NCBI GenBank assembly: GCA_964577145.1
Contig: CAZNXM010000035.1
Coordinates: forward strand, 1-15,867
Source of the DNA: MGIIa-K1 sp964577145
Lineage (GTDB): Archaea; Thermoplasmatota; Poseidoniia; Poseidoniales; Poseidoniaceae
Direction of reading: 5' to 3'
Length of the DNA stretch: 15,867 nucleotides
Made by a program: the position numbers and the translations under genes
Notes under the pieces: generated by a model
Told to the model about the DNA's origin: nothing
The model's database searches: none
What the model saw: only the letters and a program-made list of their open reading frames with translations
Part shown: positions 1 to 8,228 of the stretch, one piece after another
Position numbering within the stretch: the first letter of the stretch is position 1
Layout: every line of letters begins with the position of its first letter

Positions 1-1
1 A

Positions 2-2821
2 CCTGTTCCCACTACTTCAGACGGAACGCCTGACTGGTCATCGATTGCATCCGCCGACGAGATAATTGATTCCGGTGAAAATTGGGGTGGTATTACTGCT
101 CCTGATGGAGGGATCCTCAACCTGACAATATTGCGAGAAATCGATGCAAAGCACGCTGTGGTTCTCGCGCATCCTCTTGGACAACGCATGAAACCATTTG
201 TCAATGATGTGACTGGGCTTCAAACCACTGGAGTAATGAGTCTGGCTGACATTTTTAGAGGCTTTATGGCCAACGAATCAATCCTTACCGCTCCAAGACA
301 AACAATGGCAGGGGCCGAAGATCCACTAGCTGATTGGAGTGATTGCGGAGAACTTGAATGCCTTACTTTCGATGATGAAAATCTAACTCAAGCCCACATC
401 GATTTAGCATCTGCTAGAATGGCCAGTGTCGATGGTTCAAACTTCCTACGCTGGCTATCTCTCGACCGAGGATTTGTTGCTGATGGCAATTCCAATGTCA
501 CTGGGCCCATAGGCGGCAAACTATTGGAAAATGGTTCATGGGAAGGCGCAATTTGGGGGCCCGGCCGGTGGTCTGCTTCCACTTCTTGGCTCCTTGTGCA
601 ACTCGATAGAGCCGCTCTAATTGATTCGGGATGGACAATGGTGTGGAAGGATTCTCATCAGGAGACTACGATTCGATCCACTGAAGATGGAGTAATTATG
701 GGTGGGTACAGAATCGATGGTTCTCAATTAGTGCTATTTCCTCCAAATTATACTGAAGATACCTGTCCAATCGAAGGTGATCCGTGTTCGGTAGAATGGA
801 CAATGATGCATCTTGAAGGGGCGATTAGAAGTCATGATGACCAATCGGTAACCCTCCTTGTTGGTCAAGGTGTAAATGTTGAAGTTAACCGAGAATTGCA
901 ATCGTCTGGCACATTGATTTTGATGATGGGGTTTGCCATTCTAATTCTGCTATACTTGTCTCTTAAACGCTGGACTGATGTAATGATTGTTTCAATGGCA
1001 CTAGGAGGTGCCATGCTTTGGATGCAAGGATTAATCGGTCATGCTTCCAGTCTATTCGGATGGATAGGGTTCGATATTATTTCACGTTCTCAATTCTCCA
1101 ATCTTCTACCGATTCTCGTACTAGCTCTCGGTATAGATGATTCACTACATGCCTTGCATCGTTACAAGGAAGAGCGAAGCCTAGGTAGGTCCCCAGGATC
1201 TGCAGGAGAAGTCACAATCAAGCGAGTTGGAAGAGCGATAATGCTCACCACAATCACAACTATGTCAGCATTTGCCGCTAACTTGTTCAGCGATGTTGCA
1301 GCCCTGAGGTCATTTGGTGTAGAGGCTGCACTAGGAATATTTGCAGCCTTCATTTTGACTGGAATTTGGGCTCCATTGATTCGAGTGTCTTTCGATGTGT
1401 GGATGGAAAAAAGAGGAAAGAATACTACGCCGGTCATCAAACGTACACTGATTCGAGAAGACCGCCTGAAATACATTGCAGAAAAGGCAGGAACCGGCTA
1501 TCGTCCAATCATTATTGCATTTATTTGTCTACTATTGACTATACCTGCGGCATGGGGGATGATGCAATTAGAAGGTGATTTTGCTGTCGAAGATTTCCTT
1601 GATGAAGAAAGCGATTTCGCCTTTGGAGTGAAAGTAGTTACTGAGAGATTCTCCGATGAAGGAGAACCCTCTATGATGTTGGTTGAGGGAGATATTACCG
1701 ACCCTACTGTATATGCTGCAATCGATGCCTTTCGCCAAAATGCCAATCAGCGTACAGAGGGATTGCCGGACAAATATACACGTCAACCAGACGGTAAAGT
1801 AGACATCTTAGCCATCGATGAGATGGTAGAACTAGCCCGGCTTTCGATGCTGGAAAACCGGCAACTATTCTGGGACCACGGCCTAAATGCCAGTGGATGT
1901 AATACGCCCGGTGCATTGGATTTACCCGATACCAATGACAGGGATTGTTTGGTATTCCTATATGGTGTTCTCACATTAAACGGAGTCCCTGGAACACCAG
2001 CAATTCCCGCTATCCCAAAGAGCATTGTAGACCTATACATCTCTCCTTCTTCCACTCCTGACCCAACACAAGTTTGGCTCGATATGGATGGTGAGCCGAT
2101 TACCTATGACCGCATGCTGATTCGTTTCGGAATCACCAGCCCAGAGGATTTCCCTTCGATGAATAAGTGGTTTGAGGAATTGAGAAGTGACCTGAAACCT
2201 CTCACCGACCTTTCTAGCGGAACATGGGAAGAGCAAGGTGAGGAGGTAGAGGATAAGCCACTAACTTGGGTGATGCCAACCGGCAAGCCCGTCATCCGTT
2301 TCGTCGCTAGTGACAAGATGCAAAATGAAATGCAGTCAAGCCTAATTCTTGGTTCATTATTCGTCCTTGGTACACTGGTTATTGGATTTAGATCATTAAG
2401 ACAATCACTTGTTACTCTGGTTCCAATTCTTCTGGTAGTTCTCTGGCTTTATGGCTTGATTTACGCATTTGGTTATTCTTTGAATATCGTAACTGTAACT
2501 ATTGCAACGATATCTCTTGGAGTAGGTATTGACTACTGTATCCACGTTACTGAAAGATATCGTGAAGGGAGAGAGACCGGTGAAAACCACCGCCAAGCTT
2601 TGTACGGGGTCGGCGGTGCTTGTGCACTAGCATTAGTTGGTTCTGCGCTTTCCGACATTGCAGGATTCGCAATTATTGCAACATCGCCCATGGGATTGTT
2701 CAATGCATTCGGACTCTTCAGTGCAATGATGATTTTGTTATCTCTAATCGCATCAATGGTCCTAACAACTGCTGCTTTGGGACTGATTGAACCACCGCCT
2801 GCATCAAGTGCAGAAGAATGA
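2..2821 (+). CDS. RND-superfamily (MMPL-type) exporter, 5' truncated
   Basis: The reading frame is open from base 2 to the TGA at 2819-2821 with no upstream stop, so the N-terminus and first membrane segment lie outside the window (939 residues present). What remains is the first extracytoplasmic loop (to about base 905), a block of five to six membrane segments (about 908-1565), a second large extracytoplasmic loop (1566-2335) and a second membrane block (2336-2790). This is the pseudo-twofold layout of RND proteins. Each block carries the family motif at the end of its third helix: GIDDSLHALHRYKEE near 1131-1175 and GVGIDYCIHVTERYREG near 2520-2570. The acidic pair in the first motif is typical of proton-coupled RND pumps. 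The family (COG1033-like predicted exporters, including hopanoid and lipid exporters) moves hydrophobic substrates; the substrate here cannot be told. A TTG at 131 is internal and is not taken as the start. Confidence 0.9.
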   Translation, partial: PVPTTSDGTPDWSSIASADEIIDSGENWGGITAPDGGILNLTILREIDAKHAVVLAHPLGQRMKPFVNDVTGLQTTGVMSLADIFRGFMANESILTAPRQTMAGAEDPLADWSDCGELECLTFDDENLTQAHIDLASARMASVDGSNFLRWLSLDRGFVADGNSNVTGPIGGKLLENGSWEGAIWGPGRWSASTSWLLVQLDRAALIDSGWTMVWKDSHQETTIRSTEDGVIMGGYRIDGSQLVLFPPNYTEDTCPIEGDPCSVEWTMMHLEGAIRSHDDQSVTLLVGQGVNVEVNRELQSSGTLILMMGFAILILLYLSLKRWTDVMIVSMALGGAMLWMQGLIGHASSLFGWIGFDIISRSQFSNLLPILVLALGIDDSLHALHRYKEERSLGRSPGSAGEVTIKRVGRAIMLTTITTMSAFAANLFSDVAALRSFGVEAALGIFAAFILTGIWAPLIRVSFDVWMEKRGKNTTPVIKRTLIREDRLKYIAEKAGTGYRPIIIAFICLLLTIPAAWGMMQLEGDFAVEDFLDEESDFAFGVKVVTERFSDEGEPSMMLVEGDITDPTVYAAIDAFRQNANQRTEGLPDKYTRQPDGKVDILAIDEMVELARLSMLENRQLFWDHGLNASGCNTPGALDLPDTNDRDCLVFLYGVLTLNGVPGTPAIPAIPKSIVDLYISPSSTPDPTQVWLDMDGEPITYDRMLIRFGITSPEDFPSMNKWFEELRSDLKPLTDLSSGTWEEQGEEVEDKPLTWVMPTGKPVIRFVASDKMQNEMQSSLILGSLFVLGTLVIGFRSLRQSLVTLVPILLVVLWLYGLIYAFGYSLNIVTVTIATISLGVGIDYCIHVTERYREGRETGENHRQALYGVGGACALALVGSALSDIAGFAIIATSPMGLFNAFGLFSAMMILLSLIASMVLTTAALGLIEPPPASSAEE

Positions 2822-2841
2822 GCAGGTTTCATGAGGGGGAG

Positions 2842-2879
2842 ACCGCCCGGGTGGTTTGTTCCACAATGGGGTTGACCCC
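2842..2879 (+). other. two short GC-rich hairpins ahead of pus10
   Basis: The 76-base gap between the exporter and pus10 holds two adjacent potential stem-loops. The first, 2842-2855, pairs ACCGC with GTGGT (one G-U pair) around a CCGG loop. The second, 2868-2879, pairs GGGG with CCCC around TTGA. No T-tract follows either stem, so a classical terminator is not supported. They could shape the leader of the pus10 message or be chance in a GC-rich spacer. Confidence 0.3.
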
Positions 2880-2897
2880 GGTGGTATGGTGTTTTTT

Positions 2898-4580
2898 ATG
2901 CCCGACAAGGAGGTTCCAAAGGATGATTCCGATGGTGAAGATGAGTGGATGTCCTATGCTAATGCAGGCTTTGGGGCAACCGACTATTCTCTTTGGGACG
3001 AAGATGAAAAACCAGCAGAACTAATCGATGAGGAAGATTTCGATGACTTGCAACTCGACACTGGTGAAGAAGAAATTCCAGCAGCCCCAAGACCTGCTGG
3101 GCTGAAACACCTAGTGCGATTGGGAACCTGTAACCATTGTCTTGGTAGAATCGGTGGTAAGAAGCGCTTCGGGCAAAACTTCCTAGAAAGTGGTATTGAA
3201 ATTAGAACAGGTGTCATTGAATCAGATTCAACAATGTCATTGGCAAGAGAAAATGAGCCATTGTGTCCATTCTGTGAAAACCTCTTCGAAGAAGCCCCAC
3301 TTCTCGCTCAGATTATCCATGAGGAAATCGGCGAACATGAGTGCGATAGATTGCAATTAGGTGCTCGGTTCCCCAAGGACCAGACCGAAGTTGAAGACCA
3401 TCTTCGTAAGCGCTTTGGCGCAGGTGGTTCGGCCGCTTTGAAAACCAGTCTTGTCGAAGAGGTTGCAGCTCAGTTACGTGCAATTGATTCCAATGTTCGT
3501 CTTGTAATTGACAAGCCGCAAATTCTTGCACTAATCGATGTACTCACTCTAACAGTCGACCTAGATATTCGTTCTCATTACATCTATGGCCGCTACCGCA
3601 AATTGGCAAGGGGAATTCCGCAGACTAAGTGGCCATGTAGGGCTTGCAAAGGACGAGGTTGCAGAAAGTGTGATGGCACTGGCATGCAATATGATTCAAG
3701 TGTCCAAGGTCTGGTGGGCGATCCACTTCTCGAAGTGTTTGGCTCCAGAGAACATGCATTCCATGGAATGGGAAGAGAAGATATCGATGTGCGTTGCCTT
3801 GGAAGGGGCCGGCCATTCGTTATCGAAATGAAGAAGCCGGTAAAGCGAAACATCGAACCAAGTGTGATGATGGCTGCAATCAATGAGGCTGCAGAAGGCC
3901 AAATCGAAGTTAGCGACATGAGGCATTCCAACCGAAGCGAAGTTGTCCGAGTAAAGGATACACCTGCCGAAAAATCCTACACAATTCGATTCAAGATCGA
4001 AGCTGCTACTCAGGACCAAATGAACGAGTTGACCAAAGTTCTTGAAATTCCAAAGGAGGACAAGAGAGGGGGAAACCGTCGTAGGCAACGCCGCCCTCAC
4101 CCCAATTCTCGCAAAGAAGCAGCAAAGGTAGAAGTCGATTTATCTACGCTTTCGAAGGCCGAACTCGTTGCAACTTGCGAAGAAAAAGGACTCCCAAAGT
4201 CGGGAACAAAAGATGTCCTAATCGAAAGAATTCAAAATTATTCAGAAGAAACTCTGCCGCTACCTGACCAAGAACACGTCCTTGAGATTATGCAAAAACT
4301 CCAGGGTTGTACTCTAGCCCAACGAACTCCAGAGCGTGTGGCTCACCGCCGTGCAGACAAGATTCGAAAACGCAAAGTCATGCAAACTAGCGATGCAAAA
4401 GTTGGTGTCGGCAAAGACGGAAGTATGTTTGGAGAATTCAGTCTTCGCTGTGAATCTGGAACCTATGTCAAAGAGACCATTCATGGTGATGGAGGAAGGA
4501 CTCAACCCTCAGTGGCGTCTCTAATTGGGGCACTTTGTGAAGTAGAATGGCTCGATGTCGCCGATATACACGCCGATTGA
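2898..4580 (+). CDS. pus10: tRNA pseudouridine synthase Pus10 with inserted SAP domain
   Basis: Pus10 makes pseudouridine 54 (and often 55) in the T-loop of archaeal tRNA. The 560-residue product has an acidic extension (about 1-60) and a CNHC / CPFC zinc pair (C78, C81, C123, C126) of the THUMP-containing N-terminal module. A second cluster, CRACKGRGCRKC (C247, C250, C255, C258), lies just before the catalytic core. The REDIDVR motif follows; its first Asp, about residue 295, is the expected nucleophile by analogy with the TruA/Pus10 fold. QRTPERVAHRRADKIRKR and GDGGRTQPS mark the conserved C-terminal half. Between the core and the QRTP motif is an insertion of roughly 85 residues: a basic stretch, then a SAP-like helix-extended-helix (about 413-450, LSKAELVATCEEKGLPKSG). 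Typical archaeal Pus10 is near 400 residues. ATG 2898 is chosen over TTG 2856 and ATG 2886 because GGTG sits 6 bases upstream. Confidence 0.93.
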   Translation: MPDKEVPKDDSDGEDEWMSYANAGFGATDYSLWDEDEKPAELIDEEDFDDLQLDTGEEEIPAAPRPAGLKHLVRLGTCNHCLGRIGGKKRFGQNFLESGIEIRTGVIESDSTMSLARENEPLCPFCENLFEEAPLLAQIIHEEIGEHECDRLQLGARFPKDQTEVEDHLRKRFGAGGSAALKTSLVEEVAAQLRAIDSNVRLVIDKPQILALIDVLTLTVDLDIRSHYIYGRYRKLARGIPQTKWPCRACKGRGCRKCDGTGMQYDSSVQGLVGDPLLEVFGSREHAFHGMGREDIDVRCLGRGRPFVIEMKKPVKRNIEPSVMMAAINEAAEGQIEVSDMRHSNRSEVVRVKDTPAEKSYTIRFKIEAATQDQMNELTKVLEIPKEDKRGGNRRRQRRPHPNSRKEAAKVEVDLSTLSKAELVATCEEKGLPKSGTKDVLIERIQNYSEETLPLPDQEHVLEIMQKLQGCTLAQRTPERVAHRRADKIRKRKVMQTSDAKVGVGKDGSMFGEFSLRCESGTYVKETIHGDGGRTQPSVASLIGALCEVEWLDVADIHAD

Positions 4581-4592
4581 GATATCGCGGTG

Positions 4593-4600
4593 CTTATATG
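4593..4600 (+). promoter_or_regulatory. candidate TATA box for rpl21e operon
   Basis: CTTATATG lies in the 84-base gap between pus10 and rpl21e. An archaeal TATA element starts transcription about 25 bases downstream, here near 4622, which would leave a leader of about 40 bases before the ATG. A separate promoter for the ribosomal protein and polymerase genes is plausible. The call rests only on the AT-rich element and its position. Confidence 0.35.
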
Positions 4601-4664
4601 GGTCTGGTAGGTCGGCAGGTTGCTCCGAAGTGTCTTATGACACGTGGAGAAGGTGGCGATTACA

Positions 4665-4955
4665 ATGAAGCGCTCAAAGGGACAACGCCAAGGCACCCGA
4701 AGCATCCTACGTCGCGGACGCCATGAGCAAGGCCGAATTAACATCAGCCGTATCATGCACGAGTACGCCGAAGGCGACCGTGTTGCTATCGTTCTAGATG
4801 GTGGACAACAGATGGGAATGCCTCATCGCCGTTTCCAAGGACGTACAGGATTTATTCAAGGACGCCAAGGATCTGCTTGGGTCGTCGCAGTAAAGGACGG
4901 AAACATGCAGAAGACCGTCGTCGCTCGACCAGAGCACCTTCGCCCATTGGAGTGA
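4665..4955 (+). CDS. rpl21e: 50S ribosomal protein L21e
   Basis: This is a small basic protein of 96 residues, the usual length of archaeal/eukaryotic L21e, a component of the large ribosomal subunit. It starts MKRSKGQRQGTR, typical of the family. An SH3-like beta barrel core follows, containing GDRVAIVLDGGQQMGMPHRRFQGRTG, here split as GDRVAIVLDG and MPHRRFQGRTG, and then GSAWVVAV and RPEHLRPLE at the end. ATG 4665 is chosen over an in-frame GTG at 4644 because the family begins at MKRS and because GGTGG lies 8 bases before it. It follows pus10 and is coupled to rpoF, the order seen in many Euryarchaeota. Confidence 0.95.
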   Translation: MKRSKGQRQGTRSILRRGRHEQGRINISRIMHEYAEGDRVAIVLDGGQQMGMPHRRFQGRTGFIQGRQGSAWVVAVKDGNMQKTVVARPEHLRPLE

Positions 4956-4960
4956 TTTTG

Positions 4961-5323
4961 ATGTCTGATAATGAAGTGTTCACCGATTATTCATCTGTCC
5001 GCGACCTGCTACTGGACGCTCAAGAGCGCCGTGGTTTCCTTACCTATGAACAGAAGGCTGCTCTACAACATGCAGAGTGGGCAGCAAGCGATAACCGCAA
5101 TGGATACCGCACAGAGCCCAAAGTCTTCCAAGATATGTTACTAGCAATTCTGGAAATTGAAAAATTCCAGAAGTACCCAGAACTCGCTGCCAAGTTGGCC
5201 GAGTTGATGCCTATGCACACAGATGATGTTCGTGCAGTCGCTGCAAGCCGTCGTATCTCAATCGAGAACGAGGAAATTGAAGCGGTTCTTGACATCGTCC
5301 GTCAGCATGTTGGTGTCGAATGA
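4961..5323 (+). CDS. rpoF: DNA-directed RNA polymerase subunit F (Rpo4/RpoF)
   Basis: The 120-residue product matches archaeal Rpo4, the Rpb4 homologue that pairs with Rpo7 to form the polymerase stalk used in open-complex stability and RNA binding. Recognisable parts are the N-terminal LLLDAQERRGFLTYEQKAAL helix region and the C-terminal HRDC-like helical domain, with KFQKYPELAAKLAELMP and an acidic IENEEIEAVLDIVRQHVG end. ATG 4961 comes 5 bases after the L21e stop. The sequence GGAGTGATTTTGATG contains both that stop and the ribosome-binding site, which argues for translational coupling. A longer in-frame reading from 4877 would overlap L21e and is not used. Confidence 0.93.
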   Translation: MSDNEVFTDYSSVRDLLLDAQERRGFLTYEQKAALQHAEWAASDNRNGYRTEPKVFQDMLLAILEIEKFQKYPELAAKLAELMPMHTDDVRAVAASRRISIENEEIEAVLDIVRQHVGVE

Positions 5324-5346
5324 AACGACCCCAACGGTGATGGAAA

Positions 5347-5955
5347 ATGCGACCCCCTCACCGCGGAGACCGAAGACAAGCCGGGCGCAAGCCTCGTGAT
5401 GAGAAGGTCGACCCTCTACTCGAGGTAGAATGGTGTCGTGTTCTCGACCACCCAGATACTGGTGGGGTACTCGTAGTCCTTACCGAACCAAATCTTCACA
5501 TCATTCGAATTCGCTGCAAGCCAGGTTCTGAACGCCAGCAATCCGGAACTCGCCTATACATGGGAGTTGACCACAGTCAACGAGATGTCATTGGAGATGT
5601 TCTTGGTTTTGCGAGGATTCGTGACCTCTCAAATGTTACCAATATTGAGTTGCCAGTAGTAATCCAGCAATATATCGAAGATTCTCCTGAAGTTTTCATT
5701 CAGCAGTTCTTCAACCGCGCTGGAAACCTATCACTCAAGATGCATGCATTCGAACTCCTCCAAGGTGTTGGAAACAAGAAGGCACAAGAAATGGTCCAAA
5801 CTAGAGGAAGAACAGGTTGGAATGACTTTGCTAGCCTAAACGAAGGATGCGGGATTAATGCACCTGAACTTCTAGCCAAGAGATTTGTCTCCGAGATAAA
5901 GGACCGCGGGATTCAGCCACGCCTTATCGACCTCCTTTGCCGACAGGGTGAGTGA
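5347..5955 (+). CDS. DUF655 family protein, helix-hairpin-helix nucleic-acid binder
   Basis: The 202-residue product matches the archaeal DUF655 family, whose members lie between rpoF and ksgA in many genomes. The N-terminus is basic. A beta-rich middle follows (about 25-100), with LEVEWCRVLDHPDTGGVLVV and later VIGDVLGFARIRDL. The C-terminal part carries a helix-hairpin-helix, LLQGVGNKKAQEMVQTRG, around residues 137-155, usually a non-specific DNA/RNA contact. Family function is not established; the neighbourhood and HhH suggest a role with RNA or the ribosome. ATG 5347 is preceded by GGTGAT at 5 bases, a good match to the 16S 3' end. Confidence 0.85.
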   Translation: MRPPHRGDRRQAGRKPRDEKVDPLLEVEWCRVLDHPDTGGVLVVLTEPNLHIIRIRCKPGSERQQSGTRLYMGVDHSQRDVIGDVLGFARIRDLSNVTNIELPVVIQQYIEDSPEVFIQQFFNRAGNLSLKMHAFELLQGVGNKKAQEMVQTRGRTGWNDFASLNEGCGINAPELLAKRFVSEIKDRGIQPRLIDLLCRQGE

Positions 5956-5960
5956 TTATC

Positions 5961-6791
5961 ATGGCCATGGGTGCAAGAGCACTCATCGACCGCCTGAAGG
6001 AACGTCAGCCCAATGTCAAAGCCCTTGGTCAACATTATCTCCACGATGAGGAAGTTATCTCCTCCTCCATTGAAATGGCTGAGTTATCAACTGATGATCG
6101 AGTGATTGAAATCGGTCCGGGACCTGGTGTACTTACCGAGAGACTACTAGAAACTAGCAATGTAGTCGCCATTGAAATCGATGAAGGAGCTTGTGACCAC
6201 CTTAGAATGGTCTTCCCTGAACTCGAACTTATCGAAGGTGATGCGCTTCAAGTAAAGTGGCCACAAGCCAACAAAGTTGTAGCAAATATTCCTTACCAAA
6301 TTTCCTCTCCTCTCATTGATGTCATCACGAGACAGTCTTCGATTACTCATGTGGTAATCCTAGTCCAGGAAGAGTTTGCAGAACGCCTTGTTATCGAAAC
6401 ACTCGCAGATAGAGGCTCTCTTGGTATGTGCGTTGCACTTGATTGGGATTGCGAAATGGGTCCTAGAGTTGCTCCACATTGCTTTATTCCTGCACCTCAA
6501 GTACATTCTAGATTAGTTTGCATGAAGCGAATAGATAGCAAAGAGAATGCCCGTCTTGCCAAATTATTGATTCGGCAGGGGTTTGGGCAGAGGCGCAAGA
6601 AATTGCGAAATACGCTTTCACGAGCGCCTCGCAGGATTAATCGCATTTCAGGATGGCATGCTTCAATGTACAAAGATGCCTTTCAGTCCATCGATTCTGA
6701 ATTGCTAGAACTTCGCCCCGAAGACCTGAAACTCGCCGATTGGCTTGCGCTTTCGAAAGAATTGCAGGATTATGCAACGGCGATGGGTTGA
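5961..6791 (+). CDS. ksgA: 16S rRNA (adenine-N6,N6)-dimethyltransferase KsgA/Dim1
   Basis: It dimethylates two adjacent adenosines in the helix 45 loop near the 3' end of 16S rRNA, late in small-subunit assembly, using S-adenosylmethionine. The 276-residue length is normal. Visible motifs are GQHYLHD (23-29; archaeal forms commonly have GQHFL where bacteria have GQNFL), the SAM loop EIGPGPGVLT (50-59), the acidic VVAIEID strand end (68-74), EGDAL (92-96) and the catalytic NIPY (109-112) followed by QISS. The basic C-terminal region (QGFGQRRKKLRNTL) fits the rRNA-binding domain. ATG 5961 is preferred to GTG 5952: GGTGAG and the DUF655 stop lie just upstream, making a coupled junction. Confidence 0.95.
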   Translation: MAMGARALIDRLKERQPNVKALGQHYLHDEEVISSSIEMAELSTDDRVIEIGPGPGVLTERLLETSNVVAIEIDEGACDHLRMVFPELELIEGDALQVKWPQANKVVANIPYQISSPLIDVITRQSSITHVVILVQEEFAERLVIETLADRGSLGMCVALDWDCEMGPRVAPHCFIPAPQVHSRLVCMKRIDSKENARLAKLLIRQGFGQRRKKLRNTLSRAPRRINRISGWHASMYKDAFQSIDSELLELRPEDLKLADWLALSKELQDYATAMG

Positions 6792-6799
6792 CATCCATC

Positions 6800-6812
6800 G
6801 GCCGCTACGGCC
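6800..6812 (+). other. perfect 5-bp inverted repeat between ksgA and next gene
   Basis: GGCCG-CTA-CGGCC occupies 6800-6812, 22 bases before the ATG at 6834 and 9 bases after the ksgA stop. It could form a tight hairpin at the end of the ksgA message or act as a small protein-binding palindrome. There is no T-tract, so it is not called a terminator. Confidence 0.3.
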
Positions 6813-6833
6813 CAACTCGTCGGAGGGGTGCAA

Positions 6834-7922
6834 ATGGCAAAGAAGGACACATATCTTGCACTGCTACGCCGTGGAATCGATGAAACCACGGCAATGCAGT
6901 TGGCTGATTCTGGCATTAAAATTGGCGACCTAAAAAAGATTGACAAGTCACAGTTGGTTGAAAATTACGGTCTCAAGGCCGATATCGCCGATGGTGTGCT
7001 CGAAATCATTTCTTCAGGTTCGAAAACTCATGGTAAAGAGAGGTACCTCTCCAAGGTTTTAGCCCCAGAGCGCAAGCAAGAGAGCAAAATCGAGGAATTG
7101 AAATTCAAGCGTAAGCAAAAGGATGTACTCTCCGAACTTGCAGAGCAAAAAGAGCGACTCAAAATCGCTCGAGTTGAGGCTTTCAGAATGCAAAAACTCG
7201 TGATGAATCGACTCGGAAAGACCGTTGAGTTAATCGTAAAACTCGAAAACAATCTTCACGACGAAGGTAAGGACGACCAGAAGGTGAAGATTCGTGACCA
7301 ATTAGAGACTCGAGGCCTTGAAGCTGCTCGTGACCACGAAATGCTTGACCTTGAAGGAACTCCTCAAGATATCGTTGACTTCCGCCGCAATATCGTACCA
7401 AAACTAATTCTCCATGCTTGTCCTGAATGCAATGAGGAAATGGACCCTCGTTCAAGTCGAAATCCTGATGACAAAGAGAACTGGTCATTCATTTGCTGGG
7501 AATGTGAAACCGATTTCATGCCAGGGCTTGCTAGCACTGTCGATGTAATCATGGAAAATGGTGGCAGAATTGTCATAGACCCAGATGCAAACCCACGTAA
7601 TCCAGTTCCTCCAAAACCTGCTCGTCAAGACTTCACTACCATCAATGAACTGATCAAGGCTGACCTTGAACAAACCGGTGCTGATGCAGATACAATGACA
7701 CAAGTTGCAGAACATTCCGTTCTAGCAAGTGGCCTAATGAGTATTGATGATTGGATTGACCAAACTCTAGCAGCAAAGGGATACATTCAGGCTCAAGAGG
7801 ACCGTGAAGACTTCATTCTACGTACTGGGGCTGGTGCAACCAAGTTCAACAAGTGGATGAAGAAGGCTGGACTATACTTCAACAAGCAAACTGGCCGCTG
7901 GTCACGCTGGGAAGACCGTTGA
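6834..7922 (+). CDS. unrecognised protein: N-terminal HhH, coiled coil, zinc ribbon
   Basis: I do not recognise this 362-residue protein as a named family. The first 60 residues look like a helix-hairpin-helix module (LLRRGIDETTAMQLADSGIKIGDL, here LLRRGIDETTAM then LADSGIKIGDL). Residues about 80-160 are rich in Lys, Glu, Arg and Leu with no proline and probably form a coiled coil. A four-Cys zinc ribbon follows, CPEC (C196, C199) and CWEC (C221, C224). The C-terminal third ends in a basic, aromatic tail (KWMKKAGLYFNKQTGRWSRW). The architecture suggests a nucleic-acid or ribosome-associated factor; that is inference. ATG 6834 has a strong site, GGAGGGGTG, ending 3 bases upstream. The gene follows ksgA and is coupled to the ferredoxin gene. 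Confidence 0.85.
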   Translation: MAKKDTYLALLRRGIDETTAMQLADSGIKIGDLKKIDKSQLVENYGLKADIADGVLEIISSGSKTHGKERYLSKVLAPERKQESKIEELKFKRKQKDVLSELAEQKERLKIARVEAFRMQKLVMNRLGKTVELIVKLENNLHDEGKDDQKVKIRDQLETRGLEAARDHEMLDLEGTPQDIVDFRRNIVPKLILHACPECNEEMDPRSSRNPDDKENWSFICWECETDFMPGLASTVDVIMENGGRIVIDPDANPRNPVPPKPARQDFTTINELIKADLEQTGADADTMTQVAEHSVLASGLMSIDDWIDQTLAAKGYIQAQEDREDFILRTGAGATKFNKWMKKAGLYFNKQTGRWSRWEDR

Positions 7923-7931
7923 GTGATTTAC

Positions 7932-8219
7932 ATGGGTCTTGTGCGCTTCCTCAGAGGTGCGAAGCTCCTTGGTCAAACTCAAACAATGGAAGATGTGTCT
8001 TTAGTCGAACATGCGCAATCTGCCAATGTCGAGATTCCAACCAATTGCACAAGTGGTAATTGTGGAGCATGTATGGTAACCCTTCTTTCTGGTGAGGTAA
8101 GCCTTCCAGAACCACTCACACCTGGACTTGATGAAGAGATTGTTGCAGATGGAGCCCGCTTGGGTTGTATTGGAATCCCGAAAGGTGATGTCGATATCGA
8201 CATCTTACCTCCACTCTGA
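7932..8219 (+). CDS. [2Fe-2S] ferredoxin, plant type
   Basis: The 95-residue protein has the plant-type [2Fe-2S] signature C-x4-C-x2-C (C39, C44, C47, in CTSGNCGAC) and the distant fourth Cys in RLGCIGIP (C79). It is a soluble one-electron carrier with a beta-grasp fold; the partner enzyme is not evident. Acidic residues around PGLDEEIVADGA fit interaction with a reductase. ATG 7932 lies 9 bases after the upstream TGA in GAGTGATTTACATG, so stop and ribosome-binding site overlap. A GTG at 7923 is in frame but too close to the preceding stop to have its own binding site. Confidence 0.93.
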   Translation: MGLVRFLRGAKLLGQTQTMEDVSLVEHAQSANVEIPTNCTSGNCGACMVTLLSGEVSLPEPLTPGLDEEIVADGARLGCIGIPKGDVDIDILPPL

Positions 8220-8228
8220 GTTGATTTT

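Noticed and set aside
1162..1476. Long antisense frames across the exporter and other genes
   Set aside because: They mirror strongly coding sense frames, have low-complexity or unnatural composition, and lack start signals or domains.
2818..3024. 68-codon plus-strand frame with an ATGA overlap to the exporter stop
   Set aside because: It overlaps the start of pus10 by well over 100 bases in another frame and has no recognisable domain. The pus10 frame is certain from its motifs.
4877..4960. Upstream in-frame start for rpoF
   Set aside because: It lies inside rpl21e. The ATG at 4961 has the ribosome-binding site and matches family length.
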